Shown here piece after piece: positions 1-4,576 of a stretch of DNA of 6,408 bases (positions within the stretch are counted from its first letter, which is position 1; the number at the start of each line of letters is the position of its first letter). The translations under genes were made by a program, and so were the position numbers. The notes beneath the pieces were generated by a model, which searched no databases, had not been told where the DNA came from, and was given only the letters and a program-made list of their open reading frames with translations. Origin of the DNA: Acidobacteriota bacterium (GTDB lineage Bacteria > Acidobacteriota > UBA4820 > DSQY01); NCBI GenBank assembly GCA_022759065.1, contig JAEMPZ010000262.1, positions 1-6,408 of the forward strand. The letters are read 5' to 3'.

Positions 1-55
1 GAGCGCATCCTTGGTAAGGATGAGGTCACCAGTTCGATTCTGGTCGCGGGCTCCA
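1..55 (+). tRNA. tRNA-Thr (anticodon GGU), 5' end cut by the window edge
   Basis: This is the 3' part of a threonine tRNA. The anticodon stem is 6-10 paired with 18-22, around the seven-base loop 11-17 (TTGGTAA), which puts the anticodon GGT at 13-15. The T arm is 28-32 paired with 40-44 around TTCGATT. The acceptor 3' strand is CGCGGGC at 45-51, followed by discriminator T52 and an encoded CCA at 53-55. The 5' acceptor strand and most of the D arm lie outside the window. A tRNA-Thr just before tuf is the classical arrangement (thrT-tufB in E. coli). Only about 34 nt separate it from the next start codon and no terminator is visible, so co-transcription with the EF-Tu-like gene is likely. Confidence 0.95.
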
Positions 56-76
56 GTTTTCTTGAGCAGGTGATTT

Positions 77-82
77 GAAAGG
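77..82 (+). promoter_or_regulatory. Ribosome binding site that supports the ATG at 90
   Basis: GAAAGG lies 7 nt before the ATG at 90. Starting there gives an N-terminus (MLKDKGNSTKPVVNV) that lines up residue for residue with the usual EF-Tu N-terminus, ending in the conserved TKPxVNV. An in-frame TTG at 75 would add five residues that have no counterpart in the family. Confidence 0.6.
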
Positions 83-89
83 CCCACGA

Positions 90-1280
90 ATGCTAAAGGA
101 CAAGGGCAATTCAACCAAACCAGTGGTCAACGTAGTGGCGATCGGCCACGTGGATCACGGCAAGACCACGCTTGCCGCGGCGATGGCGCTTGTGCTATCA
201 AAGAGTGGGCTGGCAAAGCCGGTCCCGTACGGGAAGATTGACGCCGCCTACGGCCCGAACGGCTCAACGGTTTCGAGCTTTTCGCAGATAGAATACGAAT
301 CGGATGGCAGGCGGTACATCCACGTTGACTGCCCGGCTCATGCGGATTACGTCAAGGGGCTGATAACCGGCCCGTCTCGTCTCGACGCCGCGTTAGTGGT
401 GATTTCGGCCGCTGACGGGCCGATGCCTCAGACGCGCGAGCACCTTCTTCTCGCCCGCCGCCTTGGAGTCGAGCGCGTGATTGTATTCCTGAACAAGGCC
501 GACATGGTGGCGGATCCAAAGATTCTCGCCCTCGTCGAGTCGGAAGTGCGCGAGCTGCTGGCCGAATCTGAATACGATTCGGCGAAGACGCCTATCGTGA
601 AGGGCTCTGCTTTGAAGGCCCTGCGCTGCGGCTGCGGCGGCCCGCAATGCCCCAATTGCGCCGTCGTTTTTGAACTGTTAAAGGCGTTGGATGATTTCAT
701 ACCAAACCCCGTGGATGACGCGGTCAAGCCACTTCTTTTGAGAGCGGATGACCTGACTCCCCTTCCAGATGGCGGGCTGGTGGTGGCCGGCGACTTGCTG
801 AGGGGGCGTGTCCGCAGCGGCCAGCGCGTGGCGCTTTTATGCGGCGGCCAGGCCGAAGCCGCTGAGGTGATGATGGTGGAACCAGCCTCGGCCAACGCCG
901 GCAACGGCTTGGGCCGCGTGAAGCTCGTCCTTAAGGGCGCCTCGGCGCTCAAGGCCGCCACGGGTTGCGTGGTTGCCGAACCGGGGTCAATATCCGCGCA
1001 TAAGAGATTCCGCGCGGAGGTCATCCTTTTTGGCAGCGACGAAGGCGGGCTTGCCTCCGCGCTGGCGTCTGGCGCAAGCGCGGCCTTCGACTTCTGGGGC
1101 GCAAAAGTCGCCGGGAGAGTTGACCTTTCTCCGGACCACGCCGAAGTGGTTCCTGGGGACCACGCGAGCGTGCTCGTCACGCTTGAATCGCCGGCCGCCA
1201 TGGAAGAGGGGCTGAGATTCGCGCTTCGTGACGGCGGGCGGAGCGTGGGCACCGGTGCCATAACCGAGATTGTGGAGTGA
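90..1280 (+). CDS. tuf: Divergent EF-Tu family GTPase (EF-Tu paralogue at the tuf locus)
   Basis: The protein has 396 residues, normal for EF-Tu, with all three domains in order: GTPase (about 1-205), beta-barrel domain 2 (about 210-300) and domain 3 (about 302-396). Retained features are the P-loop GHVDHGKTT (19-27), His84 (the catalytic histidine), GPMPQTREH (110-118), NKAD (135-138), GSALKAL (172-178) and a near-normal C-terminus (GLRFALRDGGRSVG). Several hallmarks are changed. The DCPGH motif reads DCPAH, with Ala83 for the DxxG glycine. Switch I lacks the usual RGITI and is shorter. The His of SHVEY is Gln66. The domain 2 [13 protein letters not shown] motif reads GGLVVAGDLLRG. The domain 3 HTPFFKGYRPQFYFRT segment is replaced by an alanine-rich stretch (322-338). 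A CxCx4CxxC knuckle (180-190) follows the SAL motif. The frame is open throughout, so this is probably a functional but specialised paralogue. A normal tuf is expected elsewhere, for example in the str operon. EF-Tu family membership is certain; a role in aminoacyl-tRNA delivery is doubtful. Confidence 0.9.
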   Translation: MLKDKGNSTKPVVNVVAIGHVDHGKTTLAAAMALVLSKSGLAKPVPYGKIDAAYGPNGSTVSSFSQIEYESDGRRYIHVDCPAHADYVKGLITGPSRLDAALVVISAADGPMPQTREHLLLARRLGVERVIVFLNKADMVADPKILALVESEVRELLAESEYDSAKTPIVKGSALKALRCGCGGPQCPNCAVVFELLKALDDFIPNPVDDAVKPLLLRADDLTPLPDGGLVVAGDLLRGRVRSGQRVALLCGGQAEAAEVMMVEPASANAGNGLGRVKLVLKGASALKAATGCVVAEPGSISAHKRFRAEVILFGSDEGGLASALASGASAAFDFWGAKVAGRVDLSPDHAEVVPGDHASVLVTLESPAAMEEGLRFALRDGGRSVGTGAITEIVE

Positions 1281-1283
1281 GCT

Positions 1284-1433
1284 ATGCGCGATATCATTCA
1301 TTTACAGTGCGGCAACTGCAAGCGAAAGAATTACACGACCACGAAGAACAAGAAAACGCAGCAGGGGAAGCTGGAAGTGAAGAAGTACTGCCCCTTCTGC
1401 CGGTCGCACCAGGTGCACAAAGAGGTGAAGTAA
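1284..1433 (+). CDS. rpmG: Ribosomal protein bL33, zinc-binding (C+) form
   Basis: This short gene encodes 49 residues ([17 protein letters not shown]... to ...HKEVK), the normal size for L33, a protein of the large ribosomal subunit near the E site. Two CxxC pairs, Cys9/Cys12 and Cys36/Cys39, form the zinc site that defines the C+ form. The central YTTTKNKK segment matches the family core (NYxTxKNKR). The ATG is 3 nt after the upstream stop codon, and its ribosome binding site (GGAG at 1274-1277) lies inside the end of the EF-Tu-like gene, so the two are translationally close and surely share a transcript. rpmG between tuf and tRNA-Trp is a common bacterial arrangement. Confidence 0.96.
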   Translation: MRDIIHLQCGNCKRKNYTTTKNKKTQQGKLEVKKYCPFCRSHQVHKEVK

Positions 1434-1443
1434 GCTATTTTGC

Positions 1444-1520
1444 AGGCCAGTAGCTCTAACTGGCAGAGCGCCGGTCTCCAAAACCGGATGTTGGGGGTTC
1501 GAATCCCTCCTGGCCTGCCA
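1444..1520 (+). tRNA. tRNA-Trp (anticodon CCA)
   Basis: A complete cloverleaf is visible. The acceptor stem AGGCCAG (1444-1450) pairs with CTGGCCT (1510-1516), followed by discriminator G1517 and an encoded CCA (1518-1520). The anticodon stem CCGGT/ACCGG (1471-1475 with 1483-1487) encloses the loop CTCCAAA, giving anticodon CCA at 1478-1480. The T arm contains GGTTCGAATCC. The D arm is GCTC/GAGC. It lies 10 nt after rpmG and before secE, the classical trpT position, and must be cut from the shared mRNA by RNase P and 3' processing. Confidence 0.97.
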
Positions 1521-1529
1521 ACATTGACG

Positions 1530-1557
1530 TTGACCCGCCGGATTGGCCGGCGGCCAA
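1530..1557 (+). promoter_or_regulatory. Strong hairpin in the tRNA-Trp to secE spacer (processing or attenuation)
   Basis: CCGCCGG (1535-1541) pairs perfectly with CCGGCGG (1547-1553) around the loop ATTGG. TTG (1530-1532) can pair with CAA (1555-1557) after a small internal loop. It begins 10 nt after the tRNA CCA end. No T tract follows (the next bases are GGTATAAGG), so it is not a standard intrinsic terminator. A block to 3' exonucleases, an RNase III site, or a structure protecting the 5' end of the secE-nusG mRNA after tRNA removal are possible roles. These are inferences. I see no gene in the spacer 1521-1622. Confidence 0.4.
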
Positions 1558-1622
1558 GGTATAAGGTGGTACGGCTTCGGGGCGACAGCCTCGACGGCAC
1601 GCGAACAGCGGTGAGGCGCGAC

Positions 1623-1832
1623 GTGAAAGCTTTGGAGTGGTTGAAAAAGTTTCCGCAGTTTCTAAAGGACGTCAGTCTCGAGGTGAAGAAGACCTCGTTC
1701 CCGAGCCGCGCCGAAGTTACCAACACGACGACGGTAGTGGTGGTGGTCGTGGCCATCTTCGGCGTTTACCTCTGGATCGTTGACCAGGTCATATTCAGCC
1801 TTTTAAACCAGCTCTTCGAGCGCTTTAAGTGA
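1623..1832 (+). CDS. secE: Protein translocase subunit SecE
   Basis: SecE is the small essential subunit that clamps SecY in the inner-membrane SecYEG translocon. From the GTG at 1623 the protein has 69 residues, right for the one-helix SecE of most bacteria. An amphipathic N-terminal helix (about 3-22) leads to the conserved hinge EVKKTSFPSRAEVTNTT (20-36), matching the family EV/LKKVxWPxRxExxxTT. A single transmembrane helix follows (about 37-60), opening with six valines. The usual Trp of the hinge is Phe here. The GTG has GTGAGG (1611-1616) 6 nt upstream. The reading frame stays open far upstream, through the tRNA-Trp gene, so long automatic start choices are wrong. A GTG at 1611 is a weaker alternative. 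The stop codon lies 8 nt before the nusG ATG. Confidence 0.93.
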   Translation: MKALEWLKKFPQFLKDVSLEVKKTSFPSRAEVTNTTTVVVVVVAIFGVYLWIVDQVIFSLLNQLFERFK

Positions 1833-1840
1833 GCCCGTCA

Positions 1841-2362
1841 ATGGCCGAGATGCAGTGGTACATCATCCATACTTATTCGGGTTTTGAGAACCGGGTCAAA
1901 GAGAGCCTCGCTAACCGCATCGAGGCTTTCGGGCTCAAGGATTCATTCGGTGAAATCATGATTCCCACCGAAAACGTGGTGGAGGTCAGGGACGGCAAGA
2001 AGCGCGTGTCGAGCAGAAAGTTTTTCCCTGGCTACGTCCTGGTGCAGATGTTGATGTCCGACGAGGCGAGCCAGCTTGTCCGCAACACTCCTAAAGTCAC
2101 GGGCTTCGTTGGAGCGGAGGCGCTGCAGCCGGAGGAGATGGACCGCATCTTCGGCCACATGACAAGAACCACGGAAGCTCCGAAGCCGAAATACACGTTT
2201 GAACCCGGCGAGAAGGTCAAGATCATAGAGGGCCCATTCGCGTCGTTTCAGGGAGTTGTTGAAAGCGTGAACGCCGAACGCGGCACGCTGACGGTAATGG
2301 TGACGATTTTTGGCCGCTCCACACCGGTGGAGCTCAATTTCCTTCAGGTTGAAAAACTCTAG
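1841..2362 (+). CDS. nusG: Transcription termination/antitermination factor NusG
   Basis: NusG binds RNA polymerase across the active-site cleft, modulates pausing, and links the polymerase to Rho or to ribosomal protein S10. The 173-residue product has the NGN domain first: [16 protein letters not shown] at 5-20 and the core [10 protein letters not shown] at 61-70. After a short linker comes the KOW domain (about 120-173: [19 protein letters not shown], then [20 protein letters not shown]). No extra domain is inserted. The ATG at 1841 has a weak AAGTGAG 7 nt upstream that overlaps the secE stop. A GTG at 1829 overlapping that stop, and an ATG at 1850 directly before the conserved QWY, are other possible starts. 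It is coupled to secE, as in nearly all bacteria. Confidence 0.97.
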   Translation: MAEMQWYIIHTYSGFENRVKESLANRIEAFGLKDSFGEIMIPTENVVEVRDGKKRVSSRKFFPGYVLVQMLMSDEASQLVRNTPKVTGFVGAEALQPEEMDRIFGHMTRTTEAPKPKYTFEPGEKVKIIEGPFASFQGVVESVNAERGTLTVMVTIFGRSTPVELNFLQVEKL

Positions 2363-2363
2363 C

Positions 2364-2380
2364 CGCCCTTTGGAGGGGCG
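2364..2380 (+). promoter_or_regulatory. Small hairpin between nusG and rplK
   Basis: CGCCC (2364-2368) pairs with GGGCG (2376-2380) around a seven-base loop, directly after the nusG stop. No T tract follows, so read-through into rplK is expected. In other bacteria L1 represses the rplK-rplA mRNA by binding its leader. I cannot identify an L1-type target here, and the hairpin may be incidental. Confidence 0.25.
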
Positions 2381-2406
2381 ATAGAGAAATAGGGAGACGT
2401 TTCGCC

Positions 2407-2832
2407 ATGGCCAAGAAAGTGATAGGCGAGGTAAAACTACAGATTCCAGCCGGGAACGCCACTCCGGCGCCGCCAGTTGGTCCGGCGTTGGGCCAGCATG
2501 GGGTCAACATCATGCAGTTTTGCAAGGACTTCAACGCCAGGACGAAGAGCCAGGAAGGTTTCATCATTCCGGTCGTCATCACCGTGTACGCCGACCGCTC
2601 TTTCTCCTTCATTACCAAGACGCCGCCGGCCTCCGACCTTCTCAAAAAAGCGGCGGAGATCGCGAAGGGCTCCGGCGAGCCGAACAAGAACAAGGTCGGG
2701 CGCGTGACGAAGAAGCAGGTCGCGGAGATCGCGAAGACGAAGATGCCCGACCTCAACTGCAACACCATCGAAGCGGCGATGAAGATCATAGAAGGTTCAG
2801 CGCGCAGCATGGGCCTGGACGTGGTTGAGTAG
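2407..2832 (+). CDS. rplK: Ribosomal protein uL11
   Basis: L11 binds the GTPase-associated region of 23S rRNA and forms the base of the stalk where translational GTPases dock. The 141-residue protein matches the usual length. The N-terminal domain holds the proline-rich [16 protein letters not shown] (20-35), the segment contacted by thiostrepton-type drugs in other bacteria, with its prolines intact. The domain continues with [17 protein letters not shown] (52-68). The C-terminal RNA-binding domain has [19 protein letters not shown] (98-116) and ends in [12 protein letters not shown]. The ATG has GGGAG (2392-2396) 10 nt upstream, a slightly long spacing. It is followed after 10 nt by rplA, the usual pair under L1 control. 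Confidence 0.98.
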   Translation: MAKKVIGEVKLQIPAGNATPAPPVGPALGQHGVNIMQFCKDFNARTKSQEGFIIPVVITVYADRSFSFITKTPPASDLLKKAAEIAKGSGEPNKNKVGRVTKKQVAEIAKTKMPDLNCNTIEAAMKIIEGSARSMGLDVVE

Positions 2833-2842
2833 GGGGCTGACA

Positions 2843-3532
2843 ATGGGCAAGATAGGCAAGAAATACAAGGCCGCCGCCGCCCTCATAGAGGCGGGCAAGT
2901 CGTACCCGATTTCAGAGGCGGTCGGCCTTTTGAAAAAGGTGGCTTACGCCCAATTCGACGAGACGGTCGAGCTGACGCTTAACCTGGGCGTCAATCCGAA
3001 GTATGCCGACCAGATGGTTCGCGGAACGACGGTTCTTCCGAACGGGCTGGGCAAGAAAGTCCGCGTCCTCGTAATTGCTCAGGGCGAGAAGATCAAGGAA
3101 GCCGAGGCCGCCGGCGCCGACTACGCCATGGGCGAGGAGGCGGTCGCCAAAATTCAGGGCGGGTGGCTGGACTTCGACGCGATGATAGCCACTCCGGACA
3201 TGATGAAAGAAGTCGGGAAGCTGGGCAAAGTCCTTGGGCCGCGCGGGCTCATGCCCAACCCGAAACTTGGAACTGTGACTTTCGACTTGTCCAAGGCGAT
3301 TTCCGACCTCAAGGCTGGCAAGGTGGAATTCCGCGTGGACAAGGCGGGCATCATCCATTGCCCGCTTGGCAAGAAGTCGTTCAGCGAAGAGCAGATCAAT
3401 GGAAACCTGACCGCGCTGCTAGAGGCGGTGGCGCGAGCCAAGCCAGCGGCCGCCAAGGGGAAATACATGAAGAGCGCCTATCTTTCAACCACCATGAGCC
3501 CCAGCATCCGGCTGGATGTCTCGGCGTTCTGA
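2843..3532 (+). CDS. rplA: Ribosomal protein uL1
   Basis: L1 forms the mobile L1 stalk that guides deacylated tRNA out of the E site, and in many bacteria represses its own rplKA mRNA. The product is 229 residues, normal for the family. The signature [18 protein letters not shown] lies at 129-146, with the RNA-binding elements [16 protein letters not shown] (38-53) and the C-terminal [21 protein letters not shown] (205-225). The ATG at 2843 has AGGGGG (2831-2836) 6 nt upstream. An in-frame TTG at 2825 overlaps the rplK end and would add six residues outside the family pattern, so it is not preferred. Only 17 nt separate the stop from rplJ. Confidence 0.98.
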   Translation: MGKIGKKYKAAAALIEAGKSYPISEAVGLLKKVAYAQFDETVELTLNLGVNPKYADQMVRGTTVLPNGLGKKVRVLVIAQGEKIKEAEAAGADYAMGEEAVAKIQGGWLDFDAMIATPDMMKEVGKLGKVLGPRGLMPNPKLGTVTFDLSKAISDLKAGKVEFRVDKAGIIHCPLGKKSFSEEQINGNLTALLEAVARAKPAAAKGKYMKSAYLSTTMSPSIRLDVSAF

Positions 3533-3537
3533 GCCTA

Positions 3538-3544
3538 AAGGAGG
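3538..3544 (+). promoter_or_regulatory. Strong ribosome binding site that fixes the GTG start of rplJ
   Basis: AAGGAGG is a full Shine-Dalgarno match 5 nt before the GTG at 3550. The nearby ATG at 3545 is out of frame and meets a stop after two codons. The protein from GTG 3550 begins NRAEKQTVISEI, as expected for the L10 N-terminus, so this site settles the start. Confidence 0.8.
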
Positions 3545-3549
3545 ATGCC

Positions 3550-4065
3550 GTGAACCGGGCCGAAAAACAGACAGTCATTTCCGAAATTCAGAGCGCGATC
3601 CAGGAAAGTTCTTCTTTCTACCTGGTGGACTTCAAGGGCCTAAAGGTGAAGGACATCAGCACGCTGAGAAACAAAGTCCGCGAATCATCGGGCTCCCTCC
3701 GCGTGGTGAAGAACACCCTGCTCAAGAAGGCCTCGGAGGGGACGGCGCTTTCGGGCGCGGCCCCGTGGATGGAGGGGCCGACGGCGCTCGCGTGGGCTGG
3801 GAGCGACCCGGTCCCGCTGGCGAAGACGCTCGTGACCTTCGCCAAAGAAAACCCGAACCTGAAACTCAAGGGCGGGATCGTGGACGGAAAGGCGCTGGAC
3901 GCCACTTCCGTGGAGGCGCTTTCAAAGCTGCCGGGCATAAACGAGATCCGCGCCGGGCTGATCGGGCTTCTCCAGGCGCCCGCCGCAAAATTGGCTACCA
4001 TACTTCAAACCCCAGCCCGCAACGTGGCCGTGTGCCTGTCGGAGCGGGGCAAACAAGGACAGTGA
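3550..4065 (+). CDS. rplJ: Ribosomal protein uL10
   Basis: L10 anchors the L7/L12 dimers to the ribosome and forms the stalk base with L11. The 171-residue protein starts with a GTG and carries the N-terminal rRNA-binding domain: NRAEKQTVISEI, then FYLVDFKGLKVKDISTLRNK and the family motif LRVVKNTLLKKA. It continues with GPTALAW and the segment NPNLKLKGGIVDGKAL. The C-terminal part (about 131-171, from LPGINEIRAGLIGLL onward) corresponds to the helix that binds L7/L12 dimers. It follows rplA by only 17 nt, too short for the autoregulatory L10-leader structure that precedes rplJ in many bacteria. The rplL gene lies 39 nt downstream. Confidence 0.97.
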   Translation: MNRAEKQTVISEIQSAIQESSSFYLVDFKGLKVKDISTLRNKVRESSGSLRVVKNTLLKKASEGTALSGAAPWMEGPTALAWAGSDPVPLAKTLVTFAKENPNLKLKGGIVDGKALDATSVEALSKLPGINEIRAGLIGLLQAPAAKLATILQTPARNVAVCLSERGKQGQ

Positions 4066-4089
4066 TTCATACCCTTTGAGAAAGTTCGC

Positions 4090-4097
4090 AAGGAGGA
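4090..4097 (+). promoter_or_regulatory. Strong ribosome binding site of rplL
   Basis: AAGGAGGA ends 7 nt before the ATG at 4105. A near-perfect site fits the need for several copies of L7/L12 per ribosome compared with one L10. The rest of the 39-nt spacer shows nothing else recognisable. Confidence 0.7.
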
Positions 4098-4104
4098 ACT
4101 TACA

Positions 4105-4482
4105 ATGGCCGACTTGAACGTTATCGTGGATCAGTTAAGCGCACTCACCGTGATGGAAGCCGCTCAGCTCAGCAAGCTTCTTGAAGAAAAGTGGGGCGTT
4201 TCCGCGGCAGCCGCCGCGCCCGTCATGATGGCCGCGGCCGGTGGCGCTGTGGCAGCTCCAGCGGAAGAGAAAACGGAATTCGACGTGATTCTCAAGTCCG
4301 CGGGCGACAAGAAGATCGAGGTCATCAAGGCGGTGCGCGAAGTGGTGAGCCTTGGCCTGAAAGAGGCGAAAGACCTGGTTGAGGGCGCTCCAAAGACCCT
4401 TAAAGAAGGCGTCTCCAAGGATGAGGCCGAGGCCATCAAGAAGAAGTTCGAGGAAAAGGGCGCGCAGATCGAGATCAAGTAG
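4105..4482 (+). CDS. rplL: Ribosomal protein bL12 (L7/L12)
   Basis: L7/L12 is the multicopy stalk protein that recruits EF-Tu, EF-G, IF2 and RF3 and stimulates GTP hydrolysis. The 125-residue product has the N-terminal dimerisation domain (1-32, [20 protein letters not shown]), a flexible Ala/Gly/Pro hinge (about 33-54), and the C-terminal factor-binding domain (55-125). The last contains [20 protein letters not shown] (59-78) and [13 protein letters not shown] (84-96), the conserved helices contacted by GTPases. The length and hinge are typical of proteobacterial-type L7/L12. The start is set by a strong ribosome binding site. Confidence 0.98.
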   Translation: MADLNVIVDQLSALTVMEAAQLSKLLEEKWGVSAAAAAPVMMAAAGGAVAAPAEEKTEFDVILKSAGDKKIEVIKAVREVVSLGLKEAKDLVEGAPKTLKEGVSKDEAEAIKKKFEEKGAQIEIK

Positions 4483-4505
4483 CCCTTTCGGTGCGGTATT
4501 CCCCT

Positions 4506-4554
4506 GGGCAGGGCGCCTGTAGGCGGACCCTGCCCGTGTGCCTTTTTGGTTTTT
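4506..4554 (+). terminator. rplL-rpoB intergenic hairpin with broken T tract, probable partial attenuator
   Basis: GGGCAGGG (4506-4513) pairs perfectly with CCCTGCCC (4528-4535). Inside it, CGCC (4514-4517) pairs with GGCG (4522-4525) around the loop TGTA, leaving GA unpaired. The result is a stable 8 + 4 bp hairpin. T runs follow at 4543-4547 and 4550-4554, but 7 nt of other sequence separates the stem from the first run, so termination should be incomplete. A leaky attenuator between rplL and rpoB is known in E. coli, where it lowers rpoBC expression relative to the ribosomal proteins. The same role is inferred here from position and structure. Confidence 0.7.
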
Positions 4555-4576
4555 CGGTTCTTGAGGAGACGCACTG

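Noticed and set aside
75..89. TTG at 75 as the start of the EF-Tu-like gene
   Set aside because: ATG 90 gives an N-terminus that aligns exactly with the family and has a ribosome binding site 7 nt upstream. The five extra residues from TTG 75 match nothing in EF-Tu.
90..1280. The EF-Tu-like gene as a pseudogene
   Set aside because: There are no stops or frameshifts in 396 codons. G1, G4 and G5 motifs, the catalytic His, four clustered cysteines and the C-terminus are kept, and changes are concentrated on particular surfaces. Recent decay is not fully excluded.
90..1280. The EF-Tu-like gene as SelB or CysN
   Set aside because: It lacks the SelB C-terminal winged-helix domains and shows EF-Tu-specific blocks (HVDHGKTT, DCPxHADYVK, GPMPQTREH, RFALRDGG) in EF-Tu order and length.
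428..1297. Long reverse-strand open frame opposite the EF-Tu-like gene
   Set aside because: It is antisense to a clear family gene in GC-rich DNA, its translation is Ser/Ala/Arg-rich with no recognisable motif, and no ribosome binding site is evident.
1530..1565. Sigma-70 type promoter (TTGACC at 1530, TATAAG at 1560) before secE
   Set aside because: The spacing between the boxes is 24 nt, far from the usual 16-18, and the region is occupied by a strong hairpin.
1440..1622. Upstream extension of the secE frame through tRNA-Trp
   Set aside because: The open frame is an accident of the tRNA sequence. SecE homology begins near 1623, where there is a GTG with a suitable ribosome binding site.
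1331..1756. Reverse-strand frame across rpmG, tRNA-Trp and secE
   Set aside because: It runs through a tRNA and two conserved genes on the other strand. Its repetitive Thr/Val N-terminus is the reverse of the secE valine codons.
3163..3549. Upstream open frame joined to rplJ inside rplA
   Set aside because: It overlaps rplA in another frame. The L10 N-terminus starts at GTG 3550 directly after a full Shine-Dalgarno sequence.
3516..4079. Alternative-frame ORF overlapping rplJ
   Set aside because: It has a low-complexity Gly/Arg/Glu composition and overlaps a well-recognised gene, so it is a frame shadow.
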